Positions 28,643 to 38,611 of a DNA stretch of 64,000 nucleotides are shown in pieces; position 1 is the stretch's first letter, and each line of letters starts with the position of its first letter. Origin of the DNA: Bacteroidales bacterium (GTDB lineage: Bacteria; Bacteroidota; Bacteroidia; Bacteroidales; UBA4181); NCBI GenBank assembly GCA_031275285.1, contig JAISOY010000041.1, positions 25,293-89,292 on the forward strand, in the 5' to 3' direction. Both the position numbers and the translations under genes were made by a program. A model generated the notes under the pieces. The model had not been told where the DNA came from and did not search any database. It worked only from the letters and a program-made list of their open reading frames with translations.

Positions 28643-29568
28643 CAGTAAAACAAGCCGGGATTCAACGACAGATTAAAATAGGGAGTTGGTTTTTTGATGG
28701 TTTGTCCGGGCAGGTATAAAAACATATTGCCTTCAGTGTCCAGCATAGGAACATGGTAGCTGGGATTTTTCACCCAATTTTCCGGAAGAAAACACATATC
28801 ATGCATGAACCGGTTCTGAAAAGCATGCCGGACCTGTTCCGCGTCGATTCCCGCTTCGGCACGTACATGTTGACCATATCCGGTATAATGTTGTACCTGC
28901 AATGATAATATTCCGTGTGAATAATTTCCATAGCGGGAGACTTCGCGGTAACCTCTTCTGGCCGGGTAACCGGTTCCTGTGAATCGTTTCCCCTTTTCAC
29001 CGGTCCATAAGAGCAGATTGAGCCCCAGGATGGTATGTTTGTCCTTATATTGGATCACTGTGGCTCCTGTACGAAACCGGTCCTTGGTATCTCCCAAAAG
29101 ATCATTTTCCATGATCACGCTTATCTTGTTTATCTGAACGGCAATAGTCCCGGTTTTCTGGTTCATGTCCATTCCGTCATAATAGAGGTTGTATGAATAA
29201 GCAAAACTGTACCGCCTTCCTGTCTGGTTGGATACGCCGGTGATGAAATGGTTTCTGATGTCATCCTTTTTCCCCCAGCTTCCCAATAACCCGCCATAAG
29301 CGTTTAATTCCCAGTATTTCCCGGGAGGGCCCAGGCCTTTAAAATTGTAGTAGCCCCTTATTCCCGGATTGAATTGTATGAAATCATAGCTGACCCATCC
29401 CCCCATAAAAATCCCGACCCGGGTAATTTTATTGCCCAGGTAAACAATCATTCCTGCCGTAAATCCTCCATCCCATTCTTTGCCGGAGATAGAAAGAAAA
29501 ACAGATAACTGCAAAAATAATATCAGGAACTTTTGACAGGCAGGGCGGATATGGAATTTTCTGCTCAT
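28642..29568 (-). CDS. Secreted protein resembling polymorphic toxin type 23
   Basis: The 308-residue protein has a signal peptide (about 1-29) and a mature part of alternating strands. The section from about residue 155, with NDLLGDTKDRFRTGA, LGLNLLLWTGE, YSHGILSLQVQ and EQVRHAFQNRFMHD, matches what I remember of Bacteroidetes proteins annotated as polymorphic toxin type 23. Most of the length looks like an outer-membrane barrel, so it may be a barrel protein rather than a toxin. It is followed, with a TGATG overlap, by an Ig-like lipoprotein. A minus-strand TACATTTG (29580-29573) lies only 4 bases upstream, and a second box TAACTTTG lies at 29592-29585. Confidence 0.6.
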   Translation of the reverse strand: MSRKFHIRPACQKFLILFLQLSVFLSISGKEWDGGFTAGMIVYLGNKITRVGIFMGGWVSYDFIQFNPGIRGYYNFKGLGPPGKYWELNAYGGLLGSWGKKDDIRNHFITGVSNQTGRRYSFAYSYNLYYDGMDMNQKTGTIAVQINKISVIMENDLLGDTKDRFRTGATVIQYKDKHTILGLNLLLWTGEKGKRFTGTGYPARRGYREVSRYGNYSHGILSLQVQHYTGYGQHVRAEAGIDAEQVRHAFQNRFMHDMCFLPENWVKNPSYHVPMLDTEGNMFLYLPGQTIKKPTPYFNLSLNPGLFY

Positions 29569-29735
29569 GCTACAAATGTAGCAACAAAGTTATTTGATTG
29601 ATCATTAAATTCTTTTTCAAGGACATTGTAAGTTGTCAGTCATTGATGCTTTTGCGATATCCTTTTCTGCATCTGTCATATGAAAATTTTATATAGAGGC
29701 ATTAAAGAATGATCATGAAAGGTGATAATTCATAC

Positions 29736-30371
29736 TCATTCGTTACGCCATTTGTCGGGGGCTTTCCGCCATTGACGTAATGTCTCGAGCTGATCCGCTT
29801 TTATGTATCCTGAATCGAGGGCCAGGTCCAGCAGTTCATCATAATTGGTCAGCGTATGTAATTCACATCCTGATTTTTTAAAGTTCTCTTCGGCCAATGG
29901 AAATCCGTAGGTGAAAATTGCAACCATGCCCAAAACCGGGTTCCCGGCGTTCCGTATCGCTTCAACAGCGGCAAGGCTGCTACCTCCGGTTGATATCAGA
30001 TCTTCAACGATCACGGTTTTTTTTCCTGGTTCAAGATATCCTTCAATCTGGTTTCCCAAACCATGGCCTTTGGCTGACGAACGGACATAAACAAAAGGGA
30101 GGTCCATAGCATCGGCTACCAATGCGCCTTGTGCGATGGCGCCTGTAGCAACTCCGGCAATTACCTCAACCTGCGGATAATATTCACGGATCTTTTTCAC
30201 CAGTGCATGCTTGATCACCGTGCGTATTTCCGGAAAGCTAAGCGTACGCCTATTGTCACAATATATGGGTGATTTCCATCCGGAAGCCCAGGTAAAAGGC
30301 CTTGCAGGTTCTAACTTTATTGCCTTACTTTGCAGTAGATAATACGAAATAGATTGATGAATGTCTGACAT
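29736..30371 (-). CDS. pyrE: Orotate phosphoribosyltransferase
   Basis: The 211-residue enzyme forms OMP from orotate and PRPP in pyrimidine synthesis. FTWASGWKSPIYCDNR (26-41) and the PRPP loop TVIVEDLISTGGSS (119-132) are intact, as is RSSAKGHG. Length is normal. The start codon overlaps that of the divergent NUDIX gene: the two coding regions share 11 bases (30361-30371). The N-terminus matches other PyrE proteins in length, so this start is likely right. Confidence 0.95.
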   Translation of the reverse strand: MSDIHQSISYYLLQSKAIKLEPARPFTWASGWKSPIYCDNRRTLSFPEIRTVIKHALVKKIREYYPQVEVIAGVATGAIAQGALVADAMDLPFVYVRSSAKGHGLGNQIEGYLEPGKKTVIVEDLISTGGSSLAAVEAIRNAGNPVLGMVAIFTYGFPLAEENFKKSGCELHTLTNYDELLDLALDSGYIKADQLETLRQWRKAPDKWRNE

Positions 30372-31011
30372 GGATAATGAAATTAAGATATATTTTGATC
30401 ACCGTACAGTGATTTTGACGGACAAAAATATAAAAAACACTGCAACCCACAATGCTGAGGTGTATACATTCGAAAATAAGGCTGCTTTGACTGAAAAACT
30501 GGAAGAATTTGATCATTCTGAAACAAATTGCCTGTATATTGTATATCCTGATATACAGAAATTGTTTCGTGAAGTGAAGGCTTGTTTCAAATACATTGAA
30601 GCAGCGGGAGGGCTGGTGATCAATGAAAACGGAGATATCTTATTTATCCGGCGGTTAGGAAAATGGGATCTGCCCAAGGGGAAAGCCGAGAAAAAAGAAA
30701 CATTAGAAAAAACAGCAGTCAGGGAAGTTGTTGAAGAATGCGGATTAATTCAGGAACCGGTTATTATAGGGAAATTATCAGATACCTACCATACTTATCA
30801 CCAAAACGGAAAGCATATTCTCAAACATACCGCATGGTATATCATGCGGTACAATGGCCATCATACATTGATTCCCCAACTTTCGGAAAATATCACCGAA
30901 GCTGTTTGGCTTTCTGAAAAACAACTGGAAATTCCCCTGAACGACACCTATTATTCAATAAAACAGGTGTTGGACAAGTGGATGGACCATAAATGCCAAT
31001 CCCGCGATTGA
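30361..31011 (+). CDS. NUDIX hydrolase
   Basis: The 216-residue protein has a NUDIX domain from about residue 80 with a complete box: G107-x5-E113-x7-R121-E122-V-V-E125-E126-x-G128. Residues 1-75 are an additional N-terminal segment of unknown role. It hydrolyses a nucleoside diphosphate linked to some other group; the substrate cannot be told. The first ATG (30361) overlaps pyrE by 11 bases; an ATG at 30370 (residue 4) would still overlap by 2 bases. Any leader must therefore lie inside pyrE. Confidence 0.88.
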   Translation: MSDMDNEIKIYFDHRTVILTDKNIKNTATHNAEVYTFENKAALTEKLEEFDHSETNCLYIVYPDIQKLFREVKACFKYIEAAGGLVINENGDILFIRRLGKWDLPKGKAEKKETLEKTAVREVVEECGLIQEPVIIGKLSDTYHTYHQNGKHILKHTAWYIMRYNGHHTLIPQLSENITEAVWLSEKQLEIPLNDTYYSIKQVLDKWMDHKCQSRD

Positions 31012-31013
31012 TT

Positions 31014-31442
31014 TTAACATTCCGGCCTGTCTAAAACCGTATCATCATTTAAGACAGGTTGTTTTTCAACTTTCAGTATAAATCCCGACGCTCTCAATGC
31101 AATGGTTCCCCCATCTGTTTTTATTGTATAGTCCCACAAAGCATTTTGCCGGTTGGAGGATAGAATAGAATTCGAACGGCTGATCTGCTGTATATTAAAT
31201 CCTACTATTTCTTCAAATTTTCCCTTAACGTTCAAATCCTGTACATTAAAAAAACTCAGGGAACAGGGAGATACCCAAAATCTGTCCTTGCTTGTTTTTT
31301 CTCCGATTCCCGGGTCAAAAATATAATCGATATCCAGCTTCAGTTCTGACTTTTCATCAGGGAATGAGATAGCGTGTATATGACAATCTGTCCATTTCAT
31401 TTTGACAAAATCCTCGTCTGTCCAATTTTCTTTTACGATCAT
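31014..31442 (-). CDS. Hypothetical protein, small and cytoplasmic
   Basis: The 142-residue protein has no signal peptide or membrane segment. Its N-terminal WTDEDFVKMKWTDCHIHAI and the DIDYIFDPG and FWVSPCSLSFFNVQDL stretches look like a widespread family of small uncharacterised proteins with a lipocalin-like or beta-rich fold that I know only by pattern, not by name. It converges on the NUDIX gene with a 2-base gap. Function is unknown. Confidence 0.65.
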   Translation of the reverse strand: MIVKENWTDEDFVKMKWTDCHIHAISFPDEKSELKLDIDYIFDPGIGEKTSKDRFWVSPCSLSFFNVQDLNVKGKFEEIVGFNIQQISRSNSILSSNRQNALWDYTIKTDGGTIALRASGFILKVEKQPVLNDDTVLDRPEC

Positions 31443-31954
31443 GATAATTACATTTATTTAAAGTATTGTTTCTGGTTGTTAAACTTTTTATTATTTAAAA
31501 TGAATTAATTCTAGTGATCATAGAATCAATAGAATGATATAAAGGTAAATAAAAAATAATTAAAAATCCAAAGTTGAATAAGAAAATCCATTTAACAGCT
31601 GTTTACGACATTATATATGATCGAATATTTTGATAAAAATTAAACAAAACTTTCTGCAGGCGAAATATATAATTAGTTCATTTTTAATTGTAACAATTTT
31701 AAAATCAAATGTTATATTGTTTTGTGGTTAATCATTTATTATGCGATTCACTAAATGGCGGATTTGCTTTGTTTATGTGATGTTAATCATTACGGCATGA
31801 ATTTTGATTTATCGTCCATAAAATACACAATCGTTGTGTATTTTAATTGGGTTAAAATAGAATATGTAATAAAGAATAGGATGCCGACTGATAATTATTA
31901 TTTTTGTTTATTAAAATAACAGAAAAATACTATAATCATCAAAAACAAAAAACA
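31443..31954. other. Long AT-rich leader region upstream of cysK
   Basis: This 512-base stretch is very AT-rich and shows no convincing coding region. It holds the start region of the 142-residue gene at its left, a 27-base palindrome (listed separately) and a -7 box TATTTTTG (31899-31906) for cysK at its right. Confidence 0.45.
31819..31845. promoter_or_regulatory. 27-base palindrome upstream of cysK (operator candidate)
   Basis: A perfect inverted repeat with 12-base arms (31819-31830 and 31834-31845) and a 3-base TCG centre lies about 55 bases upstream of the cysK -7 box. The tight centre and lack of a T-run suggest a protein-binding site rather than a terminator. Confidence 0.5.
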
Positions 31955-32905
31955 ATGGCAGACATAGCAAAAAACTTGACGGAATTAATCGGACGGACTC
32001 CTTTAATGGAATTAGGAAACTATGGAAAGAAGCATCAGTTAAAGGCTCGTTTATTGGCAAAACTGGAGTATTTTAATCCTGGTGGAAGCGTGAAAGATCG
32101 TATTGCGCTGGCCATGATCGAAGATGCCGAAAAAACCGGGAAAATTAAACCCGGGGCAGTAATTATCGAACCAACCAGTGGAAATACAGGGATCGGATTG
32201 GCGTGGATAGCTTCAGTAAAAGGATATCAGCTCATTCTCACCATGCCTGAAACTATGAGCAAGGAGCGTCAAATGTTGCTCAAAGCTTTAGGTGCAAAGC
32301 TCATTTTAACACCGGGAGCTGAAGGTATGAAAGGAGCTATTGCGAAAGCTAACGAATTAAATAACGAAATGCCGGGGTCAGTTATTTTGCAGCAATTTGC
32401 CAACCCGGCTAATCCGGCAGTTCATAAAAGGACCACTGCGGAAGAGATCTGGAATAGTACAGGAGGTAAGGTGGATATATTTGTTGCAGGAGTAGGCACC
32501 GGAGGAACCATTAGTGGCGTCGGTGAAATATTGAAACAACATAAGCCTTCGGTCAAAATCGTTGCTGTTGAACCCGATGAGTCGCCTGTGTTGTCCGGCG
32601 GGAATCCGGGACCACATAAGATACAAGGAATAGGGGCGGGGTTTGTTCCTGAAATATATAATCCGTCAGTAGTAGATAGCGTGATCCGTGTCAAAGGAGA
32701 TAATGCGATCAAAACCAGCAGGGAGTTGGCCGCTACCGAAGGGTTACTTGTAGGGATTTCTTCCGGGGCAGCTGTTTATGCAGCCACTCAATTGGCACAG
32801 GATCCCGGTAATGCCGGGAAAACGATTGTCACCTTATTGCCAGATACCGGAGAACGGTATTTGTCAACAGTTTTATATGCATTCGATGAATACCCTGTCA
32901 CCTGA
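31955..32905 (+). CDS. cysK: Cysteine synthase A
   Basis: The 316-residue PLP enzyme makes cysteine from O-acetylserine and sulfide. It has the PLP lysine K47 in NPGGSVKDR and the substrate loop PTSGNTG (73-79). I chose the ATG at 31955 because [17 protein letters not shown] is the standard N-terminus; an upstream in-frame ATG at 31904 would add 17 unlikely residues and overlaps the -7 box TATTTTTG (31899-31906). It is a single gene with a palindrome upstream that may be its operator. Confidence 0.95.
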   Translation: MADIAKNLTELIGRTPLMELGNYGKKHQLKARLLAKLEYFNPGGSVKDRIALAMIEDAEKTGKIKPGAVIIEPTSGNTGIGLAWIASVKGYQLILTMPETMSKERQMLLKALGAKLILTPGAEGMKGAIAKANELNNEMPGSVILQQFANPANPAVHKRTTAEEIWNSTGGKVDIFVAGVGTGGTISGVGEILKQHKPSVKIVAVEPDESPVLSGGNPGPHKIQGIGAGFVPEIYNPSVVDSVIRVKGDNAIKTSRELAATEGLLVGISSGAAVYAATQLAQDPGNAGKTIVTLLPDTGERYLSTVLYAFDEYPVT

Positions 32906-33029
32906 CAGGTATTGATAACTAAATATTTTTATATGGATTTGAATATCATTGTTCTTTCAGGGGTTAAACTCCAACTTTTCGTACTCATAGCAGATAAGCA
33001 AATTTAATTTTCTATCTGGTCCAATTCAT

Positions 33030-33060
33030 TGGAAAGAATGAAGAAAAGAAGTACCTTTGC
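33030..33060 (+). promoter_or_regulatory. Promoter of the AspT/YidE-type transporter gene
   Basis: TTG at 33030-33032 and TACCTTTG at 33053-33060 are separated by 20 bases and match the Bacteroidetes promoter form. The leader to the ATG at 33133 would be about 66 bases. Confidence 0.6.
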
Positions 33061-33132
33061 GACCTGAATTTCTCCGAAAGGCAAAATTCTTGATAGTCAA
33101 TTAGATACGTTTTATGCAGAATATGTTCAGAA

Positions 33133-34812
33133 ATGAGCTGGGTAAATGAATTATTGTGGGGAAATGGGATCGCACATTCCATTTTAATTTTATCGGTAGT
33201 TATAGCGGTAGGCATTCAGTTAGGAAAGATAAAGATTTTCGGTATTTCCTTAGGAATGACACTGGTTCTTTTTGTTGGAATATTGTTTGGTCATTTGGGT
33301 TTTCATATTGATCACAATATATTACACTTTTTTAAGGAATTCGGCTTGATCCTGTTTGTTTTTTCTGTCGGGATGCAGGTCGGTCCGGGCTTTTTCTCTT
33401 CCTTCAAAAAGGGAGGAGTTACTTTGAACATGTTAGCATGTGGCGTTGTCCTTTTAGGGGCTGCGACAACTTTGGTTATCCACTTCATTACAAATGTGCC
33501 CATGTCTACCATGGTAGGCATTATGTCGGGCGCTGTTACCAATACTCCGGGTTTGGGTGCTGCGCAACAGGCTTATAGCGATTTATTCGGATCTACGGAT
33601 GAAACCATCGCTCTTGGCTATGCTGTAGCTTATCCGTTAGGCGTAGTAGGAATAATCTCGTCCATGATTTTTATTCGCTATGTGTTCCGGGTCAACCTGA
33701 AAAAGGAAAACGAGCAGATCGTTAATGAAGAGAATAAGAATATTCATGGAGCATATCCTATTTCACTGATTGTAAAAAATCCGGCTATTTTTGACAAGCG
33801 TATCAGTTCTTTGTGTAAGCTATTGAAAGGAACTGAGTTCGTTATATCCAGGATATGCTATCATGAAAACAACAAAATAGATGTTGTAGGTCCTGATACG
33901 ATCTTACAGGAAGGTGATAAGATTTTTGTGATCACTACCGAGAATGATGCGGAAACAATCAAAACTTTTATCGGTGAAGAAATCCAGATGGATAGGAAAC
34001 AATGGATCCCGGCCGAGAGCGAATTTATCAGCCGGAGAATTGTGGTTACCAAATCCGAATTGAACGGCAAACGACTGGGTGATCTCCAGTTACGCCGTCT
34101 CCATGGAATCAATATCACCCGTATCAATCGTTCGGGTGTTGATCTCGTGGCAAATCCCGCATTGACGCTTCAGCTGGGCGACCGGCTAACTGTTGTAGGG
34201 AGCGAACTGGCAGTGAATAAAGTAGCCGAAGTGTTGGGTAATTCGTTAAATAGACTGAATGAACCCAATCTGATTACTATTTTTATCGGAATTGCTTTAG
34301 GGATTATCCTAGGAAGTATCCCTTTCACTTTTCCCGGAATACCGCAACCCATAAAATTAGGACTGGCCGGAGGGCCACTGATCATTGCTATTTTGATCAG
34401 CCGTTTTGGTTATCGTTATAAACTGATTACCTACACAACCCAGAGTGCCAACTTAATGTTGCGTGAAGTAGGGATTGCTTTGTTCCTGGCTTGTGTCGGG
34501 ATCAGCGCCGGTGAAGGATTTGTAGACACGCTTGTCAATAAAGGTGGTCTCTCATGGGTCATTTATGGCTTTCTGATCACTACCATTCCTTTACTGATCA
34601 TTGGAAGTATCGGCAAATATTTTTATAAGCTCAACTATTTTACATTGATAGGGATGATGGCAGGAAGTACCACTGATCCCCCTGCATTGGCATATTCCAA
34701 TGCTACTGCCGGGAATGATACGCCAGCGGTAAGTTATGCCACCGTATACCCTTTAACCATGTTTCTACGAGTATTGATCGCTCAATTGCTGATCTTATTT
34801 TTTTATGCCTGA
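33133..34812 (+). CDS. AspT/YidE/YbjL-type membrane transporter
   Basis: The 559-residue protein has two halves of about five to six membrane segments each (about 10-195 and 375-555), separated by two TrkA-C (RCK-C) domains (about 205-290 and 295-370, the second beginning [18 protein letters not shown]). [15 protein letters not shown] in the first half and [12 protein letters not shown] in the second are the paired family motifs. By family it is an antiporter or anion transporter; AspT itself exchanges aspartate and alanine, but the substrate here is unknown. A single gene, with ychF 72 bases downstream. Confidence 0.88.
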   Translation: MSWVNELLWGNGIAHSILILSVVIAVGIQLGKIKIFGISLGMTLVLFVGILFGHLGFHIDHNILHFFKEFGLILFVFSVGMQVGPGFFSSFKKGGVTLNMLACGVVLLGAATTLVIHFITNVPMSTMVGIMSGAVTNTPGLGAAQQAYSDLFGSTDETIALGYAVAYPLGVVGIISSMIFIRYVFRVNLKKENEQIVNEENKNIHGAYPISLIVKNPAIFDKRISSLCKLLKGTEFVISRICYHENNKIDVVGPDTILQEGDKIFVITTENDAETIKTFIGEEIQMDRKQWIPAESEFISRRIVVTKSELNGKRLGDLQLRRLHGINITRINRSGVDLVANPALTLQLGDRLTVVGSELAVNKVAEVLGNSLNRLNEPNLITIFIGIALGIILGSIPFTFPGIPQPIKLGLAGGPLIIAILISRFGYRYKLITYTTQSANLMLREVGIALFLACVGISAGEGFVDTLVNKGGLSWVIYGFLITTIPLLIIGSIGKYFYKLNYFTLIGMMAGSTTDPPALAYSNATAGNDTPAVSYATVYPLTMFLRVLIAQLLILFFYA

Positions 34813-34884
34813 CTTCTTTAAAAAGATACTTTTCTTACTGATCCTGAAAAAATATACCTTTGTTACAAAATATATAATAGATAA

Positions 34885-35988
34885 ATGGCTCTTCAATGTG
34901 GTATCGTTGGACTTCCCAATGTAGGTAAGTCTACTCTTTTTAACTGCCTGTCCAATGCCAAGGCACAGGCTGCTAATTTCCCGTTTTGTACAATCGAACC
35001 GAATGTAGGTGTAATTACAGTTCCTGACGAGCGTTTGACTAAATTGGCCGAAATAGATCAACCGCCCAAGGTAATTCCGACAACGGTAGAAATTGTTGAT
35101 ATTGCTGGTTTAGTTAAAGGCGCCAGTAAAAATGAAGGTCTGGGAAATAAGTTTCTGGCAAACATCCGGGAAACGGATGCTATTTTACATGTAATACGTT
35201 GTTTTGATGATGATAATGTAACTCACGTAGATGGCTCGGTCGATCCTGTACGTGATAAACAGATCATTGACATGGAGCTGCAGATAAAAGATCTGGAAAC
35301 GGTTGAAGCACGCATGGGAAAAGTACAGAAACAGGCACAGACCGGTGGAGATAAAATGGCCAAACGTATGTTCGAAATTCTTCAGCAATACCATACTGCT
35401 TTACAGCAGGGGAAATCGGCACGTACTGTACATCTCGACAATAAAGATGATCGCAGGATGGCCAGGGAATTTTTCCTTTTGACAGATAAACCGGTATTGT
35501 ATGTTTGTAATGTCGATGAGGCTTCTGTTAAAGGAGGAAACAAATATGTAGCTATGGTGGCCGAAGCCATTAAGGATGAAAATGCGGCGATGCTGGTAAT
35601 TGCTGCTAAAACAGAAGCGGAAATAGCCGAACTGGATACTTATGAAGAACGTCAGATGTTTCTTGAAGAAATGGGCCTGGAAGAATCCGGTGTTTCCCGT
35701 TTGATCAAATCGGCATATGCTTTATTGGGTCTGGAAACTTATTTTACTACCGGAAAAGATGAAACCCGTGCGTGGACATATACAAAAGGGACTAAGGCTC
35801 CACAGGCTGCCGGTATTATCCATACCGATTTCGAAAAAGGGTTTATCCGTGCCGAAGTTATTAAATACGAGGATTATATTCATTACGGATCTGAGGCAGC
35901 CTGCCGTGAAGCAGGTAAAATAGCTGTGGAAGGCAAAGAATATGTAGTGCAGGATGGTGACATCATGCATTTCAGGTTTAATGTTTAG
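34885..35988 (+). CDS. ychF: Ribosome-binding ATPase YchF
   Basis: The 367-residue protein is an Obg-family P-loop ATPase with GLPNVGKST (9-17), a G3-like [10 protein letters not shown] and a C-terminal TGS-like domain ([18 protein letters not shown]). It binds ribosomes and ATP and is linked to stress responses. Its length is standard. A TACCTTTG box at 34855-34862 lies 22 bases before the ATG. Confidence 0.96.
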   Translation: MALQCGIVGLPNVGKSTLFNCLSNAKAQAANFPFCTIEPNVGVITVPDERLTKLAEIDQPPKVIPTTVEIVDIAGLVKGASKNEGLGNKFLANIRETDAILHVIRCFDDDNVTHVDGSVDPVRDKQIIDMELQIKDLETVEARMGKVQKQAQTGGDKMAKRMFEILQQYHTALQQGKSARTVHLDNKDDRRMAREFFLLTDKPVLYVCNVDEASVKGGNKYVAMVAEAIKDENAAMLVIAAKTEAEIAELDTYEERQMFLEEMGLEESGVSRLIKSAYALLGLETYFTTGKDETRAWTYTKGTKAPQAAGIIHTDFEKGFIRAEVIKYEDYIHYGSEAACREAGKIAVEGKEYVVQDGDIMHFRFNV

Positions 35989-36011
35989 GGATTCAAATTT
36001 CTTATATGTGA

Positions 36012-36059
36012 AGGAATAAAAAAGAGGATTGTTTTTTAACAATCCTCTTTTTTATTCCT
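36012..36059. terminator. Bidirectional terminator between ychF and M48-like gene
   Basis: A perfect inverted repeat with 22-base arms (36012-36033 and 36038-36059) and a 4-base loop lies between the convergent genes. Six-base A and T runs inside the stem allow it to act on both strands. Confidence 0.9.
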
Positions 36060-36071
36060 GGTTAAAAGTTG

Positions 36072-36920
36072 TCACTCTACGGCGACAGTTTTAATCCGTT
36101 CAGCATTGCTTGAATTTACAGTAATATATTTTAAAGCAACACTTTCTTCATTATCTTCAGCAGCTTCTACTTCTGCAAATTTTTCCAATGCGGTTAACAA
36201 TCCTTTGACATCAGCGTCATTTTGCTTCAAAAGATTATAGGCAAAAGCATCAGCGGCTGTGTTTTGTTCAGCAGAATAAGGTACTTGAATTAATTCATTC
36301 ACAAAAGTGCCCATCTTTTCACCTGAAAAGGAAAGAATTTTATCCAATTGAGCAGATACGGCGTTTGAAGCATTATCTTCAGAAGCAACTTTTACTAAAG
36401 CTTCACGGACGTCTTTATTTTTGATATGCCCTATTTGTACTGAGACAATACCCAGTAACTGTTCATCTGTCAGAAAGTCCATCATCCCGGAGTATATGCG
36501 AATGCTTCCATTTGCGCAGGCAAGGATATTTGCTTCATCATTTTCATATACTTTATAATTGAGGGATAAACCGTCTACAGATGTATATTTATTATTGACC
36601 AACGATGTCAATCTTTTGCAATAGTCATTATCATCGGGAAGTACTTTGTTATTCTTATCCAGCCACTCGACAATTTTTACCGACACCTTGTCTGCGGCCA
36701 TGTCACGGGCAGCTTCTTCTGCTGCATCAACCGTATTTTTTGCAGTTTCTTTCGCACTTGTTGATACATCATCAGCTGTTTTCTTCACCGTTTCTTCTGC
36801 ACTGGTCGTCGCTTTTTTCACCGCTTTATTCAATGACTTCAACTGTGCTTGTACAGGTACAGTTAAAGCAAACATTGCAGACAACACTAAAAGAGTAAAG
36901 AATCTTTTTTTCATGATCAT
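36072..36920 (-). CDS. Catalytically degenerate M48-type protease homologue, secreted
   Basis: The 282-residue protein has a signal peptide (1-25, ending VQAQ), a helical Lys/Ala/Glu/Thr-rich segment (about 28-75) and an M48-like domain (about 80-282). GSIRIYSGMMDFLTDEQLLGI is the usual sequence before the zinc site, but the expected HExxH is VQIGH, and the third-ligand motif E-A-D is TAAD. Two or three zinc ligands and the general base are therefore lost. It probably is a pseudo-enzyme. A minus-strand TACCTTTG box (36964-36957) lies about 36 bases upstream. Confidence 0.8.
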   Translation of the reverse strand: MIMKKRFFTLLVLSAMFALTVPVQAQLKSLNKAVKKATTSAEETVKKTADDVSTSAKETAKNTVDAAEEAARDMAADKVSVKIVEWLDKNNKVLPDDNDYCKRLTSLVNNKYTSVDGLSLNYKVYENDEANILACANGSIRIYSGMMDFLTDEQLLGIVSVQIGHIKNKDVREALVKVASEDNASNAVSAQLDKILSFSGEKMGTFVNELIQVPYSAEQNTAADAFAYNLLKQNDADVKGLLTALEKFAEVEAAEDNEESVALKYITVNSSNAERIKTVAVE

Positions 36921-37007
36921 TAAAAATTACATATTAATATTTGGTTAAAAGTTTTTCAAAGGTATGACATAATTTTCAATTCTGATATTTTATATTTTAC
37001 CTCTGTT

Positions 37008-38180
37008 TTACTTCGCTTTTTTAATCTTTCGTAACAGTAAAATGAAGGGTTTAAGAGGAAAATATAGAAAGAAGAGTTGTTCCGGAAGATGAATTGTCCT
37101 CCAATCCATTGGATTGATCAATCGAAGGCCTGCAACGGCGGTTTTATTGCTGCAGCTTTCTTCCAGTTTCATCCGGTAAATAAAATCATGCCACATGTCA
37201 GTTAATTTATCCGACCTTCTGTTTTTTAAAATGATCTGTTGGAGGGCCGTGTCAACAAGGCTTCTAGGATAAGCAAGCTGAGCATGTAATGATGAAATAT
37301 TTATTCCAAATACCTGTTCTGCCAAATAAACACTTTGGGCCAGTATTTTATTCATTTTATATTTCTGCGCCAGTTCGGATAAATTTTTGATCTCTGAATC
37401 TGACATGTTCCGGAGAGCATAGGCTACGTCCCATAGCCAAAACAAACGAAACCAGATGTGTACACTTCCATGCCGGCATAAGTAAAGTGCATGCATGGTA
37501 TCACCTATTGTAGGAATCGCTTGTCCGGCGATCGATACATGTGTTGTCCCGGTAAAAAAATCCTTGTTGGATGGTAAAACCTTTTTCCCGTATGTTAACC
37601 GCCAATGTAATTCGATATGTATGTTTTTCTCGGAGTGTATGAAGGATTGATCGGAAGCATGATCCAGGATATATCGGTATTGTTTCCTGTTCAAGCTCCG
37701 TTCATCGAAGGAAGTTCTATACCCTGCTTCTTTTAATAACTGTCTTACCTGATCCAGGTCTTCTTCATTCACCAGGATATCCAGATCACTTGATTGCCGC
37801 ATCGCAACATCATGATATAGCTGAACAGATAAAGCCGGTCCTTTCACACAAAGCCATGAAATCTGATGCCGGGCAAATAAACGGGCAAGCAATACCAATT
37901 CTCCTGATAATTTGAGAATTTTCTGTTGGTGTTCTTCCAGTAAGTTCTGTACCTCTCTTAACAGAGTGTCCGGTAATTCTTTACATTGTTTCAATAATGG
38001 ATATAACTGTGGTACCAGTTTATGATACCGTAATATCTTAAGAAATCTATCCTGTTGTATGTCTTTGGGATAAGAAACTTCTTCGCAGGAAAACACTGCA
38101 CGGCAACATTGAAATAAGAACCGGTATTCAGGATCTACCAGATATTGATTGATGCTATTTTTTTGATTGACAGATTTCAT
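37008..38180 (-). CDS. Nucleotidyltransferase family protein (NTP_transf_5-like)
   Basis: The 390-residue protein has the nucleotidyltransferase-type core LCVKGPALSVQLYHD followed by RQSSDLDILV, with the Asp pair of the polymerase-beta-like fold, and a long helical C-terminal part. It matches the group often called putative nucleotidyltransferase (PF14907), whose members often sit in peptide or polysaccharide clusters. No such cluster is present here; substrate is unknown. The gene is alone on the minus strand. Confidence 0.8.
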   Translation of the reverse strand: MKSVNQKNSINQYLVDPEYRFLFQCCRAVFSCEEVSYPKDIQQDRFLKILRYHKLVPQLYPLLKQCKELPDTLLREVQNLLEEHQQKILKLSGELVLLARLFARHQISWLCVKGPALSVQLYHDVAMRQSSDLDILVNEEDLDQVRQLLKEAGYRTSFDERSLNRKQYRYILDHASDQSFIHSEKNIHIELHWRLTYGKKVLPSNKDFFTGTTHVSIAGQAIPTIGDTMHALYLCRHGSVHIWFRLFWLWDVAYALRNMSDSEIKNLSELAQKYKMNKILAQSVYLAEQVFGINISSLHAQLAYPRSLVDTALQQIILKNRRSDKLTDMWHDFIYRMKLEESCSNKTAVAGLRLINPMDWRTIHLPEQLFFLYFPLKPFILLLRKIKKAK

Positions 38181-38334
38181 ACTATCATCAAAATTAATGG
38201 TTTTTTTGAAAATTCTTTTGATCTACCAATCCTTCTTTAGAAAGTTGAGTTATAAATAGCCCTTGAATGGAGGAAAACCTAAGATCCTTATACATGACAC
38301 GATATCCTGTGCAAGGATGATCTATTCAAAAAGA

Positions 38335-38362
38335 AAAGAGGCCTGAACATTCAGACCTCTTT
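38335..38362 (-). terminator. Terminator-like hairpin after tRNA-fMet
   Basis: Twelve-base arms (38335-38346 and 38351-38362) with one mismatch and a 4-base loop begin 4 bases after the tRNA 3' end on the minus strand and end in an AAAGAG/CTCTTT stem. Confidence 0.6.
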
Positions 38363-38365
38363 GTG

Positions 38366-38437
<72 letters not shown>

Positions 38438-38611
38438 GTATATTTTATGGGGTATAAATCCCTGTTTTTCTAAGAGAGGTGCAAAGATAATAACATTTTA
38501 CACAAAAACCAAAAAAATATATATATTTGATGTCACTGTTTTATAAAAGCAAGCCGCTTTAATTGTTAATAGTGCTGATTTATAGTTTTTTGTACAAAAA
38601 ACCGATCAATT

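Noticed and set aside
32894..32909. A 7-base inverted repeat at the cysK stop codon
   Set aside because: It is short, has a 2-base loop and no T-run, so it is not convincing as a terminator.
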